Origin: Vibrio splendidus
GTDB taxonomy: Bacteria > Pseudomonadota > Gammaproteobacteria > Enterobacterales > Vibrionaceae
NCBI RefSeq assembly: GCF_024347615.1
Contig: NZ_AP025509.1
Coordinates: 1-64,000 of the forward strand
Reading direction: 5' to 3'
DNA: 64,000 bases
The notes under the pieces are model-generated. The model was not told the DNA's origin and did no database searches. It was given only the letters and a program-made list of their open reading frames with translations. The position numbers were made by a program, and so were the translations under genes. Shown one piece after another: positions 1 to 9,077 of the stretch (positions within the stretch are counted from its first letter, which is position 1; every line of letters begins with the position of its first letter).

Positions 1-255
1 ATTCCGCCTTTCCCAATTTTTCATCCTAATAAGTACCGAGAGTCGGTATCTCGTATCTATGACATGCAGCTCGACACCTTGCTGGTGGCGCATGGGGGAC
101 AAGTTAATTTGAGTGAGCAAGCGTTTGAACATCTGTTGATGAGTGCGCCAAGAAGGCCCGTGACACACTGGCGAGTGACCAAAATCAAACTCAAAGGTTT
201 GCTAAAATCTGTTTGGCGGTTTGGGTTTAAAGATAAAAAAAATCGCCATAAATAA
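1..255 (+). CDS. MBL-fold metallo-hydrolase, C-terminal part (5'-truncated by window)
   Basis: The reading frame is open from base 1 and ends at 255, so only about 84 C-terminal residues are visible. They include FHPNKYRESV, then a short helix and LLVAHGG, followed by a basic tail rich in Lys/Arg. The strand-turn HGG placed before a C-terminal helix is what one expects near the last metal-ligand region of metallo-beta-lactamase-fold hydrolases. This family call rests on a short tail and no metal-binding HxHxDH motif is inside the window, so it could be another hydrolase. It is followed directly by a strong hairpin and converges on the next gene. Confidence 0.5.
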   Translation: MPPFPIFHPNKYRESVSRIYDMQLDTLLVAHGGQVNLSEQAFEHLLMSAPRRPVTHWRVTKIKLKGLLKSVWRFGFKDKKNRHK

Positions 256-286
256 TTAAGGCCAGTCTCAAAGACTGGCCTTAATT
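254..286. terminator. Palindromic terminator-like hairpin between convergent genes
   Basis: Two perfect 15-bp arms (254-268 and 272-286) with a CAA loop; core GGCCAGTCT/AGACTGGCC flanked by AATTAA/TTAATT. The A/T-rich outer arms give a U-rich 3' end in both directions, fitting a bidirectional terminator between convergent genes. Confidence 0.75.
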
Positions 287-330
287 AATACGTGTTGTTG
301 ACTCACTATTTGAGCTGTGGAGCAGTTCAA

Positions 331-759
331 TTAGTGAGAAATTAGAAATTCGCCCGCAGGGTCAACAATCACTTTGTCACTCATGCCTTGACGACCAAGC
401 AGCATCATATAAGTCATATCTTGACGGTTACTTAGCGTGATATCGATAGGCCATTCCTGACCACCAATTTTTAGCATGGTTTCAATCACACAACGGTGTT
501 CAACTTCGCCGTTCGATGATTTGATTCTTTTACTCGTTTTCAGCTTCGCCTTGCAGCGTACTGTCTCTTCTAGGTGGTAAACGTCTGGGTGAAGATCGAA
601 CTCAACGAAGTTTTCACCATCTGTTTTTACACATAGTAGATTGTCTACGTGTAGAGAAGAGGTTTGAGCCCCTGTATCAACACGCGTATGTAGTCCAGTT
701 ATCCCTAACTCTGGTAAGCAAAGTGCTTCTGTATTCCCTATGATCATTTTATTGTTCAT
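331..759 (-). CDS. Retropepsin-like ATP-dependent zinc protease family protein (COG4067)
   Basis: A 142-residue protein of the RimB/RloA-like family (Zn_protease, PF05618). The retropepsin signature is visible as RVDTGAQTSSLH near residue 30 and a second conserved block MLLGRQGM near residue 125. Members of this family are commonly found beside rimK, as here: it lies 32 bp downstream of rimK on the same strand. Family knowledge suggests a single-domain aspartic peptidase fold; the exact substrate is not settled, but the neighbour makes processing of glutamate-modified proteins a reasonable guess. I chose ATG at 759, which has GGA about eight bases upstream; an ATG at 774 is possible. Confidence 0.85.
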   Translation of the reverse strand: MNNKMIIGNTEALCLPELGITGLHTRVDTGAQTSSLHVDNLLCVKTDGENFVEFDLHPDVYHLEETVRCKAKLKTSKRIKSSNGEVEHRCVIETMLKIGGQEWPIDITLSNRQDMTYMMLLGRQGMSDKVIVDPAGEFLISH

Positions 760-791
760 GTTTTTTCCAATCATGAGTAAACGGCGTTTAA

Positions 792-1697
792 TCAGCCTTT
801 GCCACGAGTACGGTTAGCGTTTGGTTTTGCATTTTTCTCGATAAATCCGAAAATCATGTCTGCTACATCTTTACCTGTCGCTTTCTCGATACCTTCTAGG
901 CCTGGAGAAGAGTTCACTTCCATTACAACAGGGCCATTCTTAGATTGTAGAATATCGACACCACATAGGTTTAACCCCATGATTTTAGCTGCATTGATCG
1001 CTGTAGCGCGCTCTTCTTTGGTTAGTTTAACCAATTGAGCTGTACCGCCACGGTGCAGGTTAGAGCGGAATTCACCCTCACCAGCTTGGCGTTTCATTGC
1101 TGCAATAACCTTGTTACCCACAACAAAACAACGAATGTCTGCGCCATTAGCTTCTTCAATGAACTCTTGAACCAAGATGTTCGCTTTTAGGCCCATGAAT
1201 GCTTCGATAACGCTTTCAGCTGCTTTGTTTGTTTCTGCTAGAACAACACCGATACCTTGAGTACCTTCAAGAAGCTTGATAACCAGTGGCGCACCACCTA
1301 CGTTTTTGATCAAGTCTTGAATTTTGTCTGGGCGGCTAGCGAAACCTGTTTTTGGTAAGCCAATACCTTTACGAGACAACAGCTGTAGTGAGCGCAGTTT
1401 GTCGCGAGAACGACTGATTGCTACTGACTCATTGATACAAAAAGTGCCCATCATTTCGAATTGGCGAACAACCGCAGTGCCGTAAAAGGTAATGGAAGCG
1501 CCAATACGTGGAATAACAGCATCGTATTGAGGTAGCTCTTCACCCATGTAGCGAATCTTCGGATTGTTACTCGCGATATCTATATCACAGTGCAGCGTGT
1601 CGATAACATCGACCTGGTGACCACGAGCTTCTCCAGCCGCTTTTAAGCGAGAAGTAGAGTATAGGTTTTCGTTGCGAGAAAGAATTGCGATACGCAT
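792..1697 (-). CDS. rimK: Ribosomal protein S6--L-glutamate ligase RimK
   Basis: A 301-residue ATP-grasp ligase that adds glutamate residues to the C-terminus of ribosomal protein S6. Visible ATP-grasp elements: an N-terminal substrate domain starting MRIAILSRN, the [11 protein letters not shown] block near residue 95, the glycine-rich loop [13 protein letters not shown] near 144, [19 protein letters not shown] near 177, and the metal-ligand end [14 protein letters not shown] near 259. Length matches the E. coli enzyme (300). AAGGAAA precedes the ATG. It is first in a two-gene unit with the retropepsin-like protease. Confidence 0.95.
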   Translation of the reverse strand: MRIAILSRNENLYSTSRLKAAGEARGHQVDVIDTLHCDIDIASNNPKIRYMGEELPQYDAVIPRIGASITFYGTAVVRQFEMMGTFCINESVAISRSRDKLRSLQLLSRKGIGLPKTGFASRPDKIQDLIKNVGGAPLVIKLLEGTQGIGVVLAETNKAAESVIEAFMGLKANILVQEFIEEANGADIRCFVVGNKVIAAMKRQAGEGEFRSNLHRGGTAQLVKLTKEERATAINAAKIMGLNLCGVDILQSKNGPVVMEVNSSPGLEGIEKATGKDVADMIFGFIEKNAKPNANRTRGKG

Positions 1698-1910
1698 GGC
1701 GTTTCCTTAGTTAATACCTGATTGGTAACTGCAAATAAATTAGTTGTTAGCTGAGCTTTCAGTTTTTCTGAGGCTCCTTGCTTGCTTCGGGGCGAACCTT
1801 AAGGCTTTTCGTTTAACTAAGAAAACGAATTAAATTTGTCGAGTCGACAACAGAAATTTATCGTATGTGTGAGTGATTGGTACAGCAGGGTTTAGAAGAT
1901 GTTTTGAATG

Positions 1911-2160
1911 GAAAAGCGAGTTGAGACCTAACTCATATTGGGGGTAGGAGCATATTAGGTAGTACTCAACTCGCGTTAACTCGGTGCTTAAAAGTGTACT
2001 AATAACGCCAGTTACATAGCTCTATAAGTGTTCGTAGTGCTTCTCTTTCGAGCTTGCTACAGGTGCTTTTTAGCTTATTAAGATAGTATTTTCTCATGAT
2101 GATTACTTCTCTTGTATTAGGCTTTGGTGGGAGCTCAAAGTTCCTTGTTGACCCATTAAT
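1911..2160 (-). ncRNA. Candidate SgrS-like small RNA (5' end uncertain)
   Basis: Seen: the strand opposite the SgrR-type gene carries a 32-codon ORF (1999-2097) followed by a long hairpin with perfect 10-bp arms (1916-1925 and 1965-1974, GCGAGTTGAG/CTCAACTCGC), a second 5-bp step (1926-1930 with 1956-1960), and TTTT at 1915-1912 on the minus strand. The apical part exposes a C-rich stretch, GCTCCTACCCCC, complementary to Shine-Dalgarno-like GGAG sequences. Known: in enterics sgrR is divergent from sgrS, a dual-function RNA that encodes SgrT and pairs with ptsG mRNA. Inference: this is the Vibrio counterpart. The 5' end is a guess; no clear -35/-10 pair was identified. Confidence 0.55.
1999..2097 (-). 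CDS. 32-residue SgrT-like small protein
   Basis: ATG at 2097, TAG at 1999, with AGAGAAG about eight bases upstream. The peptide begins MRKYYLNKLK and ends LIELCNWRY. E. coli SgrT, as I recall it, starts MRQFYQHYF and has a C-terminal LxxLxQW segment, so start motif, basic/aromatic content and Leu/Trp end are similar, though the Vibrio peptide is about ten residues shorter. SgrT inhibits the glucose PTS transporter during sugar-phosphate stress. The position inside an RNA-like unit opposite an SgrR-type regulator supports the call; sequence similarity alone over 32 residues would not. Confidence 0.5.
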   Translation of the reverse strand: MRKYYLNKLKSTCSKLEREALRTLIELCNWRY

Positions 2161-2300
2161 TATGGTTACTTAATAGGAAGTAATAAACAGATGGGTTTTT
2201 ACTAAGTTGTTCCTGTTTTTGTCTTTTATCGCTACTTTTTGACTGATGTGTTTTATAATGGGCTTAATCAGGAAGGGTTGTTTCTAAAAAGGTTCATTAT

Positions 2301-4085
2301 TTGTCTGATCTAAACATGATGCGTTACTACACAAGGCTGGATTCGTTTGAGCCTAATCTTTCACACTCGGTGACCTTAACCGAGGTCGCAGACAAGCTGT
2401 TCACCAGTTTACGCCATGCACGAACTTTGTTAGGCAAGATGCATCAGGCTGAATGGGTAATTTGGGAGCCAAAAGTCGGTAGGAATCAACGTTCAAATTT
2501 GACTTTGCGCTTTAGTAATCAACAGCTGACTCAACACGTTGCCGGTAAACTGATAGAGCAGGGTAAGTACGAAAAAGCGCTCTCACTTTTAGATAATGAC
2601 CGCGCAGTATTTGGCTCTCTTCTCCAAGAAACCTCTGGCGCGACGATGCGTGAAGGGCTGCTGCACGTTCAATTGACCTATAAGCGTAAGTTTGAAGACC
2701 TGTTCCCACATCATATTCACCGCAGTAGCGAACGCTTTTTGATCAGGCAAGTGTTCAGTTGCTTAGTCACTTGTAATGGTAAGGGCGAGTTGAAGCCTGA
2801 ACTGGCACACCATTGGGAATATGATGCTGAAAAATTGGTTTGGACTTTCTATTTGCGCCCCGGCCTAACCTTTCACGATGGGCAACCCGTCGATGCCAAG
2901 CAACTCGTTTCGTTGTTTTCAGCCTTGCAAACCTTACCTTTTTATCAGACAGAGCTAGCCCATGTTGCTTCGGTTTACAGTGAGCAGCCATTGAGGGTCA
3001 GCTTTCAACTAACCAAAGCAGATACTGGTTTTGCTGGTTTACTTGCTGGCGTTAAGTATTCGATTCAACCCGCAGCGCAAGTAACTCGTGAGCCATCGCC
3101 ATTAAACTCGGTGTCACATGCTGTTATTGGAACCGGCCCATTTAAAGTGGTTGAGACCAATAATGAACGGATCAAGCTCGCGGCATTTGAGCTCTATTAT
3201 GGTTGTCGGTCTTTAACCGATGAGGTGACCATCTGGCAGTTTGAAGAATCGATGACAGGCAGTGCTCGATTCGATGACAGCCAAATGCAAGTCTCGTCTT
3301 ATGAAGATTCTTCTTGTTTCCATCAGCTAGGGAAAAGCGATACGGAGCTTGTTTCAGCAGACACAGACGGCCTTCGTAGCCGAGTCGAGGATGGGTGCTT
3401 GTTTATCCTGTTCAATCAGAATTCAGCGGTAACTCCGCTTAATAATGAGCAGCGAAAATACCTTTCAGAACTGACCAACCCACAAGCGATTTTATCTCAG
3501 TTGGAAAAAAATAAGGGTTTGTTCAGTGTCTCTTTAGCTCAAAACATACTACCAAGCTGGCAGAAGTTGTATCGAACGCCTTCGAAAGAAGCGCAATTGC
3601 CGAAAAAGATGAGTATTGCGGTTTACGACTATTATGCGTTGTATCGATGTGCGATTTGCGTATCCGACATACTCAAACGATATGGTGTGGAAGTTGAGGT
3701 GAACACCTACAGTTTTCGAGAATTGGCGCAGCTCTCTCAGAGTGGCAAATTAAAAGAGGACTTGGTGCTGTGTAACTTGAATCTCGATGACAATGCCCCG
3801 TCTTCGCTGTTTTCGTGGATGATGAATGATCCTGTTTTGCACTCTGCTTTGGGAGAGGTGAACAGTGATTGGCTCAAGCAGCGCTTGGATAGTCATAAAG
3901 CATCCGTTGAACTGCCTAATTACTTGGCAGAGTTGGAGCCCGTTGCATCCACGTTGATTTCTGATTATTGGTTAGTGCCTATGTTCCATCACCTACAAAC
4001 AGTTCGTTTCCAAGGTATTTTGAAAAACGTGGCCATCACAAACTGGGGATGGCCAGATTTCAAGAATGTATGGTCTGCCGATTAG
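2301..4085 (+). CDS. SgrR-family transcriptional regulator
   Basis: A 594-residue protein with an N-terminal winged-helix domain (about residues 1-110, SgrR_N type: LTEVADKLFTSLRHARTLLGKMHQ) fused to an oligopeptide-binding-protein-like domain (SBP_bac_5 type, about 165-590; WTFYLRPGLTFHDGQPVDA is the family's typical entry motif). E. coli SgrR has the same build and activates sgrS when sugar phosphates accumulate. The start is TTG at 2301 with AAAAGG eight bases upstream; ATG at 2316 or 2319 is an alternative. A TATAAT at 2254-2259 could be its -10 box. The opposite strand holds the SgrS/SgrT candidate. Confidence 0.85.
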   Translation: MSDLNMMRYYTRLDSFEPNLSHSVTLTEVADKLFTSLRHARTLLGKMHQAEWVIWEPKVGRNQRSNLTLRFSNQQLTQHVAGKLIEQGKYEKALSLLDNDRAVFGSLLQETSGATMREGLLHVQLTYKRKFEDLFPHHIHRSSERFLIRQVFSCLVTCNGKGELKPELAHHWEYDAEKLVWTFYLRPGLTFHDGQPVDAKQLVSLFSALQTLPFYQTELAHVASVYSEQPLRVSFQLTKADTGFAGLLAGVKYSIQPAAQVTREPSPLNSVSHAVIGTGPFKVVETNNERIKLAAFELYYGCRSLTDEVTIWQFEESMTGSARFDDSQMQVSSYEDSSCFHQLGKSDTELVSADTDGLRSRVEDGCLFILFNQNSAVTPLNNEQRKYLSELTNPQAILSQLEKNKGLFSVSLAQNILPSWQKLYRTPSKEAQLPKKMSIAVYDYYALYRCAICVSDILKRYGVEVEVNTYSFRELAQLSQSGKLKEDLVLCNLNLDDNAPSSLFSWMMNDPVLHSALGEVNSDWLKQRLDSHKASVELPNYLAELEPVASTLISDYWLVPMFHHLQTVRFQGILKNVAITNWGWPDFKNVWSAD

Positions 4086-4146
4086 CTTTAAGTTTTGCTG
4101 AAAAATTCAGGTCACTAGTTTTTCTAGGACGACTCAAATTTTGAGA

Positions 4147-6045
4147 TCAGCATTTGAACTGAGAAACCAGATTCGTTAAATGCATCGCTTTGGTGCGTAA
4201 GTGCTGACACTCCTGAGCCGTTTTCTCAATCATGTTATCGCTCTCTCTGGCTATTTCAGAAATGCCTGAGATGTGCGGTGATATCTCGTTGATCACATTG
4301 GATTGTTGCCCTGTCGCAGAGGCAATCTGCATGTTCATAGCATTCATCTCATCGACGCTATGAGAAATGCTCGATAGCTGTTGCTCTGAATTGGAAGCCT
4401 CTACTCGGCAGTTAGTTCCTAATGTGGTGCTCGTTTCTATCGCTGCCACGGCTTGTTGCGTGCGTTGTTGAAGTTGCTCGATGATACCGCGTATCTCTTC
4501 AGTTGATGCTTGGCTTCGTGAGGCGAGTGTTCTTACTTCATCTGCAACCACCGCAAACCCTCGGCCTTGCTCACCAGCTCGAGCGGCTTCGATTGCCGCA
4601 TTCAATGCTAACAAGTTCGTTTGTTCAGAAACACCGCTGATTACATCCAGCACAGTGTCGATAGAGTTAGCATCTTGAGCGAGTTGATTAACGATGGCCG
4701 TGGTGTCGTCGAGTTGTTGGTTCATGTGTTCGATACTTTCTGAGGTGACTGTGACCGATTTTTGGCCGATGTTTATTGCACCTGAAGCTCTGCTCGCACT
4801 ATCGGCAGCACCGTTAGCATTTTGGGCTATTTCGTCAGAGCTGGCTCCCATCTCGTGAATGGCTGTGGCGACTTGTTCTATTTGGCTAGTTTGTTGTTTG
4901 ATGTCTTGTTCCATCGATTGAGCCATTCGATCCACGCTCTGAATGGATTCTGATATTTGCTGACCTGTATTCGACACGTCTTTAAGCAGGTCGCTAAGGT
5001 ATTGAACAAATTGGTTATATCCTTTCGCAATCTGGCCTATTTCATCATGACGGGAGTCATCCAAGCGAAGCGTCAGATCGCCACCGCCTTTTCCTATCTG
5101 CTGCAATAGTTCTGCAACTTCAACGAAAGGCAGCAACAGTTTGTTGGTCGCCCACGCTGCGATTGGCGTATAGATTGCAGCGATGAGTAAAGCCATAAAG
5201 ATAATGGTTTGACTGAAGCCGTTTAATTCACTTAATACTTCTTGCTTGGGGATCTGAGTAATCAGAGTCCAACCAATACCCGGCATCGCTTTGGAGCCTA
5301 GAATTTGAGGCTTCCCGTCAACAACACCCTCATGAACAATGGTTTGCTGACTACCGAGTAGCAGGCTACTTTCAATCCCGACAGAGTTCAGTGACTGACC
5401 AATTAAGTTTTTGTCAGGGTGAACCTTGATGGTCCCTTGTTTATCGACTAGAAAAACAATACCGCTTTTACCCACACTGTAGTTGCTGATCAATTGGGTA
5501 ATACTTTCCAAGGTCAAGCCGATGCCAGTTACACCGATACGCTCGCCGTTTCGAGTAACCACATAGTTGACAAATAGCGCTGGGATTCCAGTGCCGGCAT
5601 CAATATCTAAAGAGAGCTCAAACGCTTTATCTGACTGGATGAAACGGTAGAACCATTGGTCACTTTGTTCGTTGGCTGAGATAGTTTTCAGAACGCCATT
5701 GTGTGTGTAGTAAGTACTTGCTCCGTTTGATACGTAATAGGCACTGATGGCATTGAATTCGTTTTTTACCGACTCAAGGTAGGCGCGGAGGTTTTTCTCT
5801 GAGAGTGAGGCTTGTTTCATCAGAGGAGACAGCGTCATCATTTTTGATGCAAGAATAGGGGTTTCTAACTTAAGGTTGATTTCATTACTCACCTCGCCAA
5901 GCGAAGCAGGTAGCTCTCGTTCAAAGGTTCTATCAATTAAAATGGCTCGGCTCGATTGAAATGAATAAATCCCCATCACGCTGATAATGGCGAGAGCAGC
6001 GATGATCGTCGCCAATATTGCCTTAGTTCGTATAGTAAATTGCAA
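4147..6045 (-). CDS. Methyl-accepting chemotaxis protein with dCache-type sensor
   Basis: A chemoreceptor of about 632 residues. One membrane helix near residues 8-28, a large periplasmic double-Cache sensor to about 270 ([33 protein letters not shown]), a second helix, a HAMP region, then the cytoplasmic signalling domain with the hairpin tip [20 protein letters not shown]. No C-terminal CheR-tethering pentapeptide is present (ends LVSQFKC). I prefer a TTG start at 6045 because AGAAGGGA sits seven bases upstream, giving the usual MQFTIRTK opening; an in-frame TTG at 6072 would add nine residues. Ligand cannot be told from sequence, though dCache receptors often bind amino acids or carboxylates. 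Confidence 0.92.
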   Translation of the reverse strand: MQFTIRTKAILATIIAALAIISVMGIYSFQSSRAILIDRTFERELPASLGEVSNEINLKLETPILASKMMTLSPLMKQASLSEKNLRAYLESVKNEFNAISAYYVSNGASTYYTHNGVLKTISANEQSDQWFYRFIQSDKAFELSLDIDAGTGIPALFVNYVVTRNGERIGVTGIGLTLESITQLISNYSVGKSGIVFLVDKQGTIKVHPDKNLIGQSLNSVGIESSLLLGSQQTIVHEGVVDGKPQILGSKAMPGIGWTLITQIPKQEVLSELNGFSQTIIFMALLIAAIYTPIAAWATNKLLLPFVEVAELLQQIGKGGGDLTLRLDDSRHDEIGQIAKGYNQFVQYLSDLLKDVSNTGQQISESIQSVDRMAQSMEQDIKQQTSQIEQVATAIHEMGASSDEIAQNANGAADSASRASGAINIGQKSVTVTSESIEHMNQQLDDTTAIVNQLAQDANSIDTVLDVISGVSEQTNLLALNAAIEAARAGEQGRGFAVVADEVRTLASRSQASTEEIRGIIEQLQQRTQQAVAAIETSTTLGTNCRVEASNSEQQLSSISHSVDEMNAMNMQIASATGQQSNVINEISPHISGISEIARESDNMIEKTAQECQHLRTKAMHLTNLVSQFKC

Positions 6046-6324
6046 TTTAGAGTCCCTTCTAAAAACGTCCAATGTTTATTTGTAAATATAATGTTAAATA
6101 AAACCTGACTCCTTGGTCAATAAACGAATTGTAGAAGTGAGAGTTGAGCGATATTTGTACAAATGTGGAAGATCATTCTTATTTGTACTTTCGAAGCCGA
6201 GTTCTATACATTCTCGTCTCGCAAATTAAAGTTACACTCATTGGTTTACTTTTTTAGTTTTGATATGTAAACTAGCCAGTGTAGTTTTTGCGTTGGGATA
6301 GACCAAATGATTAAAGAGATACCA

Positions 6325-7386
6325 ATGAAAAAATATCTATTACCGATTTTAGGAGTACTTGCCGTGGTCGCTATCGTAAGCACAGGTTCACAATCAAACG
6401 ACAATCTAGATAAGCTTCCGAAGAAATTTGTTAACAGTGAGCTGGAATACAAATCGGGTATGTCTGATATTTTTTCAATCCTGAAAGCTTATGTGACAGT
6501 GGAAAGGAATGAGCCGGTGCCGCGTGCTGCATTGCCTCTGATACCGATGACAGCCGTGCAACTGATCGAAGAACAAGACGACGTTGCTTACCGCTTAGGT
6601 CACTCTAGCGTGATGATGAAGCTGGATGGAAAGCTAGTGATGACCGATCCTGTGTTCAGTGATCGCGCATCGCCAGTGCAATGGATGGGGCCAAAGCGCT
6701 TCCACCCAACGCCAATCTCACTACAAGAATTACCTGATATTGACGTGGTAGTGATCAGTCATGACCACTACGACCATTTAGACAAAGGTGCCGTAAAGGT
6801 ATTAGCCGACAAAGTAGGTACATTTTTGGTGCCACTCAGAGTTGGTGCATTACTGGAAAAGTGGGGCGTGGATAAAGCAAAGATTATTGAGTTGAACTGG
6901 TGGGAATCTGCAACGGCCTCAGATATCGAGTTTACTTTGACGCCAACACAGCACTTCTCTGGTCGTGGCTTACTTGATCGTGACCAAACATTGTGGGGGA
7001 GTTGGGTTATCAAGGCTTCAGATAAGAAAGTATTCTTTAGTGGTGACTCTGGTTACTTCAATGGCTTCAAAGAGATTGGTGAGCGCTACGGGCCGTTTGA
7101 TTTAACCATGGTCGAAACGGGCGCATACAATTCACTTTGGGCGGATATTCATATGTTCCCAGAACAGAGCGTTCAGGCGCACATCGACCTGCAAGGTAAG
7201 GTGATGATGCCAATCCACAACAGTACGTTTGATCTTTCTATGCACGATTGGCAAGACCCAATGGAACAAGCTCTCGCGATAAGTAAAGAGCGAGGTGTGC
7301 GAATGGTAAGCCCTGTGATGGGTGAGCGTTTGGTGATTTCAGAACCAGTACCTGTTCAAGCATGGTGGAAACTAGCATCGAATTAG
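6325..7386 (+). CDS. Exported MBL-fold hydrolase, NAPE-PLD/UlaG-like
   Basis: About 353 residues. The N-terminus (MKKYLLPILGVLAVVAIVSTG) is a signal peptide or membrane anchor. The metallo-beta-lactamase core shows HSSVMMKLDGKLVMTDPVF, the metal-binding ISHDHYDHLD near residue 150, QHFSGRG near 213 and GDSGYF near 243. The pattern is that of the NAPE-PLD/YtnP/UlaG-like branch, whose characterised members cleave phosphodiester or lactone bonds; the substrate here is unknown. Start ATG 6325 with AAAGAGA upstream fits the signal peptide; ATG at 6307 is in frame. A terminator follows at 7445. Confidence 0.85.
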   Translation: MKKYLLPILGVLAVVAIVSTGSQSNDNLDKLPKKFVNSELEYKSGMSDIFSILKAYVTVERNEPVPRAALPLIPMTAVQLIEEQDDVAYRLGHSSVMMKLDGKLVMTDPVFSDRASPVQWMGPKRFHPTPISLQELPDIDVVVISHDHYDHLDKGAVKVLADKVGTFLVPLRVGALLEKWGVDKAKIIELNWWESATASDIEFTLTPTQHFSGRGLLDRDQTLWGSWVIKASDKKVFFSGDSGYFNGFKEIGERYGPFDLTMVETGAYNSLWADIHMFPEQSVQAHIDLQGKVMMPIHNSTFDLSMHDWQDPMEQALAISKERGVRMVSPVMGERLVISEPVPVQAWWKLASN

Positions 7387-7444
7387 AGCTTGTATCCAGA
7401 TAGACATAGCTAAACAGCTAAGCTGTACAAACCCAGCTTATACA

Positions 7445-7490
7445 AAAAACGCCACCGATCTTACGATTCGGTGGCGTTTTTGTTTTTTGA
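7445..7490. terminator. Rho-independent terminator, bidirectional
   Basis: Near-perfect hairpin 7445-7458/7468-7481 (AACGCCACCGA/TCGGTGGCGTT) followed by a T run on the plus strand and preceded by an A run, so it can serve both the MBL gene and the convergent MarR gene. Confidence 0.88.
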
Positions 7491-7519
7491 CACGGGTGGC
7501 TTATTCGAAAGGGCTTCTT

Positions 7520-7954
7520 CTACTTAGAGCAACTTTCGAGATTCTTAGCCATTTTGTTCGCGATTTTTCGGAACTGTTCTAACTCATCGTCGGCCATGCC
7601 TTTGGTCATTCTCTGCAGCATCTCTCGATCAATATTCGATACCTTACTCATGATCTCTTGACCCTTATCGGTCAGAACCAATAACTGGCTGCGCTTGTCT
7701 TCTGGGTTCGGAGATTTCTTCACAAGTTCCTGACTGATCAAAGCGTTAATCAATCGAGTGACCTGTGCTTTATCGCGATTTAGGAAGTGTGCGATATCGA
7801 TAGCCGTACATGGAGACTTCTTGGTAATGATCTTCATGACGCGAATGTTCATTGGTGCGATCTCAGAGTCCAAGCTCTCAATCTGCTCGCTCATTTGACG
7901 TTTCAAAGAGTGCACTAAGCGAAAGATAGACTCTAGCGATGTGTTATCAGACAT
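7520..7954 (-). CDS. MarR-family transcriptional regulator
   Basis: A 144-residue winged-helix dimeric repressor. The recognition region reads AIDIAHFLNRDKAQVTRLINALISQELV (about residues 50-78) and the wing has SPNPEDKRSQLLVLTDKGQ, the classic DxRS/T MarR wing. N- and C-terminal helices form the dimer interface. It is divergent from the DUF2798 gene at 8052, and two identical-type palindromes lie between them, so it very likely represses its own and that gene's transcription. Ligand unknown. Confidence 0.93.
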   Translation of the reverse strand: MSDNTSLESIFRLVHSLKRQMSEQIESLDSEIAPMNIRVMKIITKKSPCTAIDIAHFLNRDKAQVTRLINALISQELVKKSPNPEDKRSQLLVLTDKGQEIMSKVSNIDREMLQRMTKGMADDELEQFRKIANKMAKNLESCSK

Positions 7955-7974
7955 AAACGATCCTCAGGAAAGTA

Positions 7975-8017
7975 GTTGACAATATCAACCACTATATTTA
8001 TAGTTGACATTATCAAC
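7975..8017. promoter_or_regulatory. Twin MarR-type operators
   Basis: Two 15-bp palindromes of the form GTTGA-N5-TCAAC lie in the 97-bp divergent intergenic region: GTTGACAATATCAAC at 7975-7989 and GTTGACATTATCAAC at 8003-8017. Starts are 28 bp apart. They are the only such palindromes I see between marR and the DUF2798 gene and are the obvious binding sites for the adjacent MarR protein. Confidence 0.8.
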
Positions 8018-8051
8018 TTAATTGTTCGTAAATTCAAGACAGGAAATAGAT

Positions 8052-8543
8052 ATGACGATTCAAGCAACACTAACGCCAACTCTTCCTGAGCAAAAAGGCA
8101 CACCCGTTTTATACAAAGTTTTGGTCATGATGAGCTTAATGCTAACCATTGGCGGCAGCTTAACGGCCGTGATGACCTACATGAATGTCGGATTCGGCGA
8201 GGCATTCATCGGCAACTGGTTCTCTTCGTTAGCCCTAGCTGTCGTGATTATGATGCCAATTGGCATGGTGATGATGACTTTGGTGACTAAGTTGGTCGTC
8301 AAGGTATTACCCAATTATGGCGAGAAAGCTCGCAACCTAATCGTGGGATTGATTATGGCTTCTATCATGGAGTCCATCATGGCATTGGTAACAGCGGCAA
8401 ATAACATTGGATTTTCGGATACATCGGCGTTTACCAGTGGATGGTTTAATGGATTTATTGCTGCGCTTCCGATTGGCCTTACGATCATGGTCGTGATGTC
8501 GATGACGGTTAAACCTAAGCTCGAACTATTCATGAAGAGCTAG
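8052..8543 (+). CDS. DUF2798-family membrane protein (two repeats)
   Basis: About 163 residues, four predicted membrane helices arranged as two similar halves (YKVLVMMSLMLTIGGSLTAVM and ARNLIVGLIMASIMESIMALV), as in proteins with two DUF2798 units. Function is unknown; members are often under MarR or TetR control. I chose the ATG at 8052, which has AGGAAA seven bases upstream, over an upstream TTG at 8022 that would overlap the second operator. It is followed 34 bp later by the DUF3861 gene, probably co-transcribed. Confidence 0.8.
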   Translation: MTIQATLTPTLPEQKGTPVLYKVLVMMSLMLTIGGSLTAVMTYMNVGFGEAFIGNWFSSLALAVVIMMPIGMVMMTLVTKLVVKVLPNYGEKARNLIVGLIMASIMESIMALVTAANNIGFSDTSAFTSGWFNGFIAALPIGLTIMVVMSMTVKPKLELFMKS

Positions 8544-8577
8544 CCAACACACTTTTTAAGCATTGTAGGAGATCCAC

Positions 8578-8883
8578 ATGACAGCATTCAAAGGCAAACA
8601 TAACAACTACCGCATCACTATCGAAGAAGTGAACATCAAAGAAGATCGTGAACTGCAAACCATGCAGTTTGAAATTGAAGACAGAGAAAACATGTTCGCG
8701 ATTGTTGAGAAGATCAAACAAGACAGCGGCTTAGACGAACAATCAGCAGCGCGACTAGGGGTGAGTATTCGTTTACTTGGCCCAATGATGATGCAAGATA
8801 GAAAGCACCCTCTGTTTGTTGATTTCATGCCTCACTTTAGAAACTTCATGCAGAATCTGAAGAAGACGTTGAAAGGGCAGTAA
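8578..8883 (+). CDS. DUF3861 domain-containing protein
   Basis: A 101-residue soluble protein. The N-terminal half is strand-rich (NNYRITIEEVNIKEDRELQTMQFEIE) and the C-terminal half helical, ending in MPHFRNFMQNLKKTLK, which fits DUF3861. No catalytic motif is visible and no function is established. TAGGAGATCC precedes the ATG. It follows the DUF2798 gene closely and so is likely part of the MarR-controlled unit. Confidence 0.75.
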   Translation: MTAFKGKHNNYRITIEEVNIKEDRELQTMQFEIEDRENMFAIVEKIKQDSGLDEQSAARLGVSIRLLGPMMMQDRKHPLFVDFMPHFRNFMQNLKKTLKGQ

Positions 8884-8908
8884 AACCTAATCATCAGTAA
8901 TACATCGA

Positions 8909-8936
8909 AAAGCCAGTAATGAATTTACTGGCTTAA
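8909..8936 (+). terminator. Hairpin after DUF3861 gene, weak terminator
   Basis: AAGCCAGTAA/TTTACTGGCTT arms around a TGAA loop at about 8910-8934. Only TTAAATC follows, so the U tract is poor; it may act as a 3' end stabiliser instead. Confidence 0.5.
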
Positions 8937-9077
8937 ATCAACATAATTTCAGTTGTTTGCGTCTAGAATATGCAGAAATTAATGGCTGAATTTACGGTGT
9001 TGCTCCGTTGTTTAATTGTCTATTCAAGCTTCAATAAATCCGATATTATACGGGTCATAAAATAAAAGTGGTATTAT

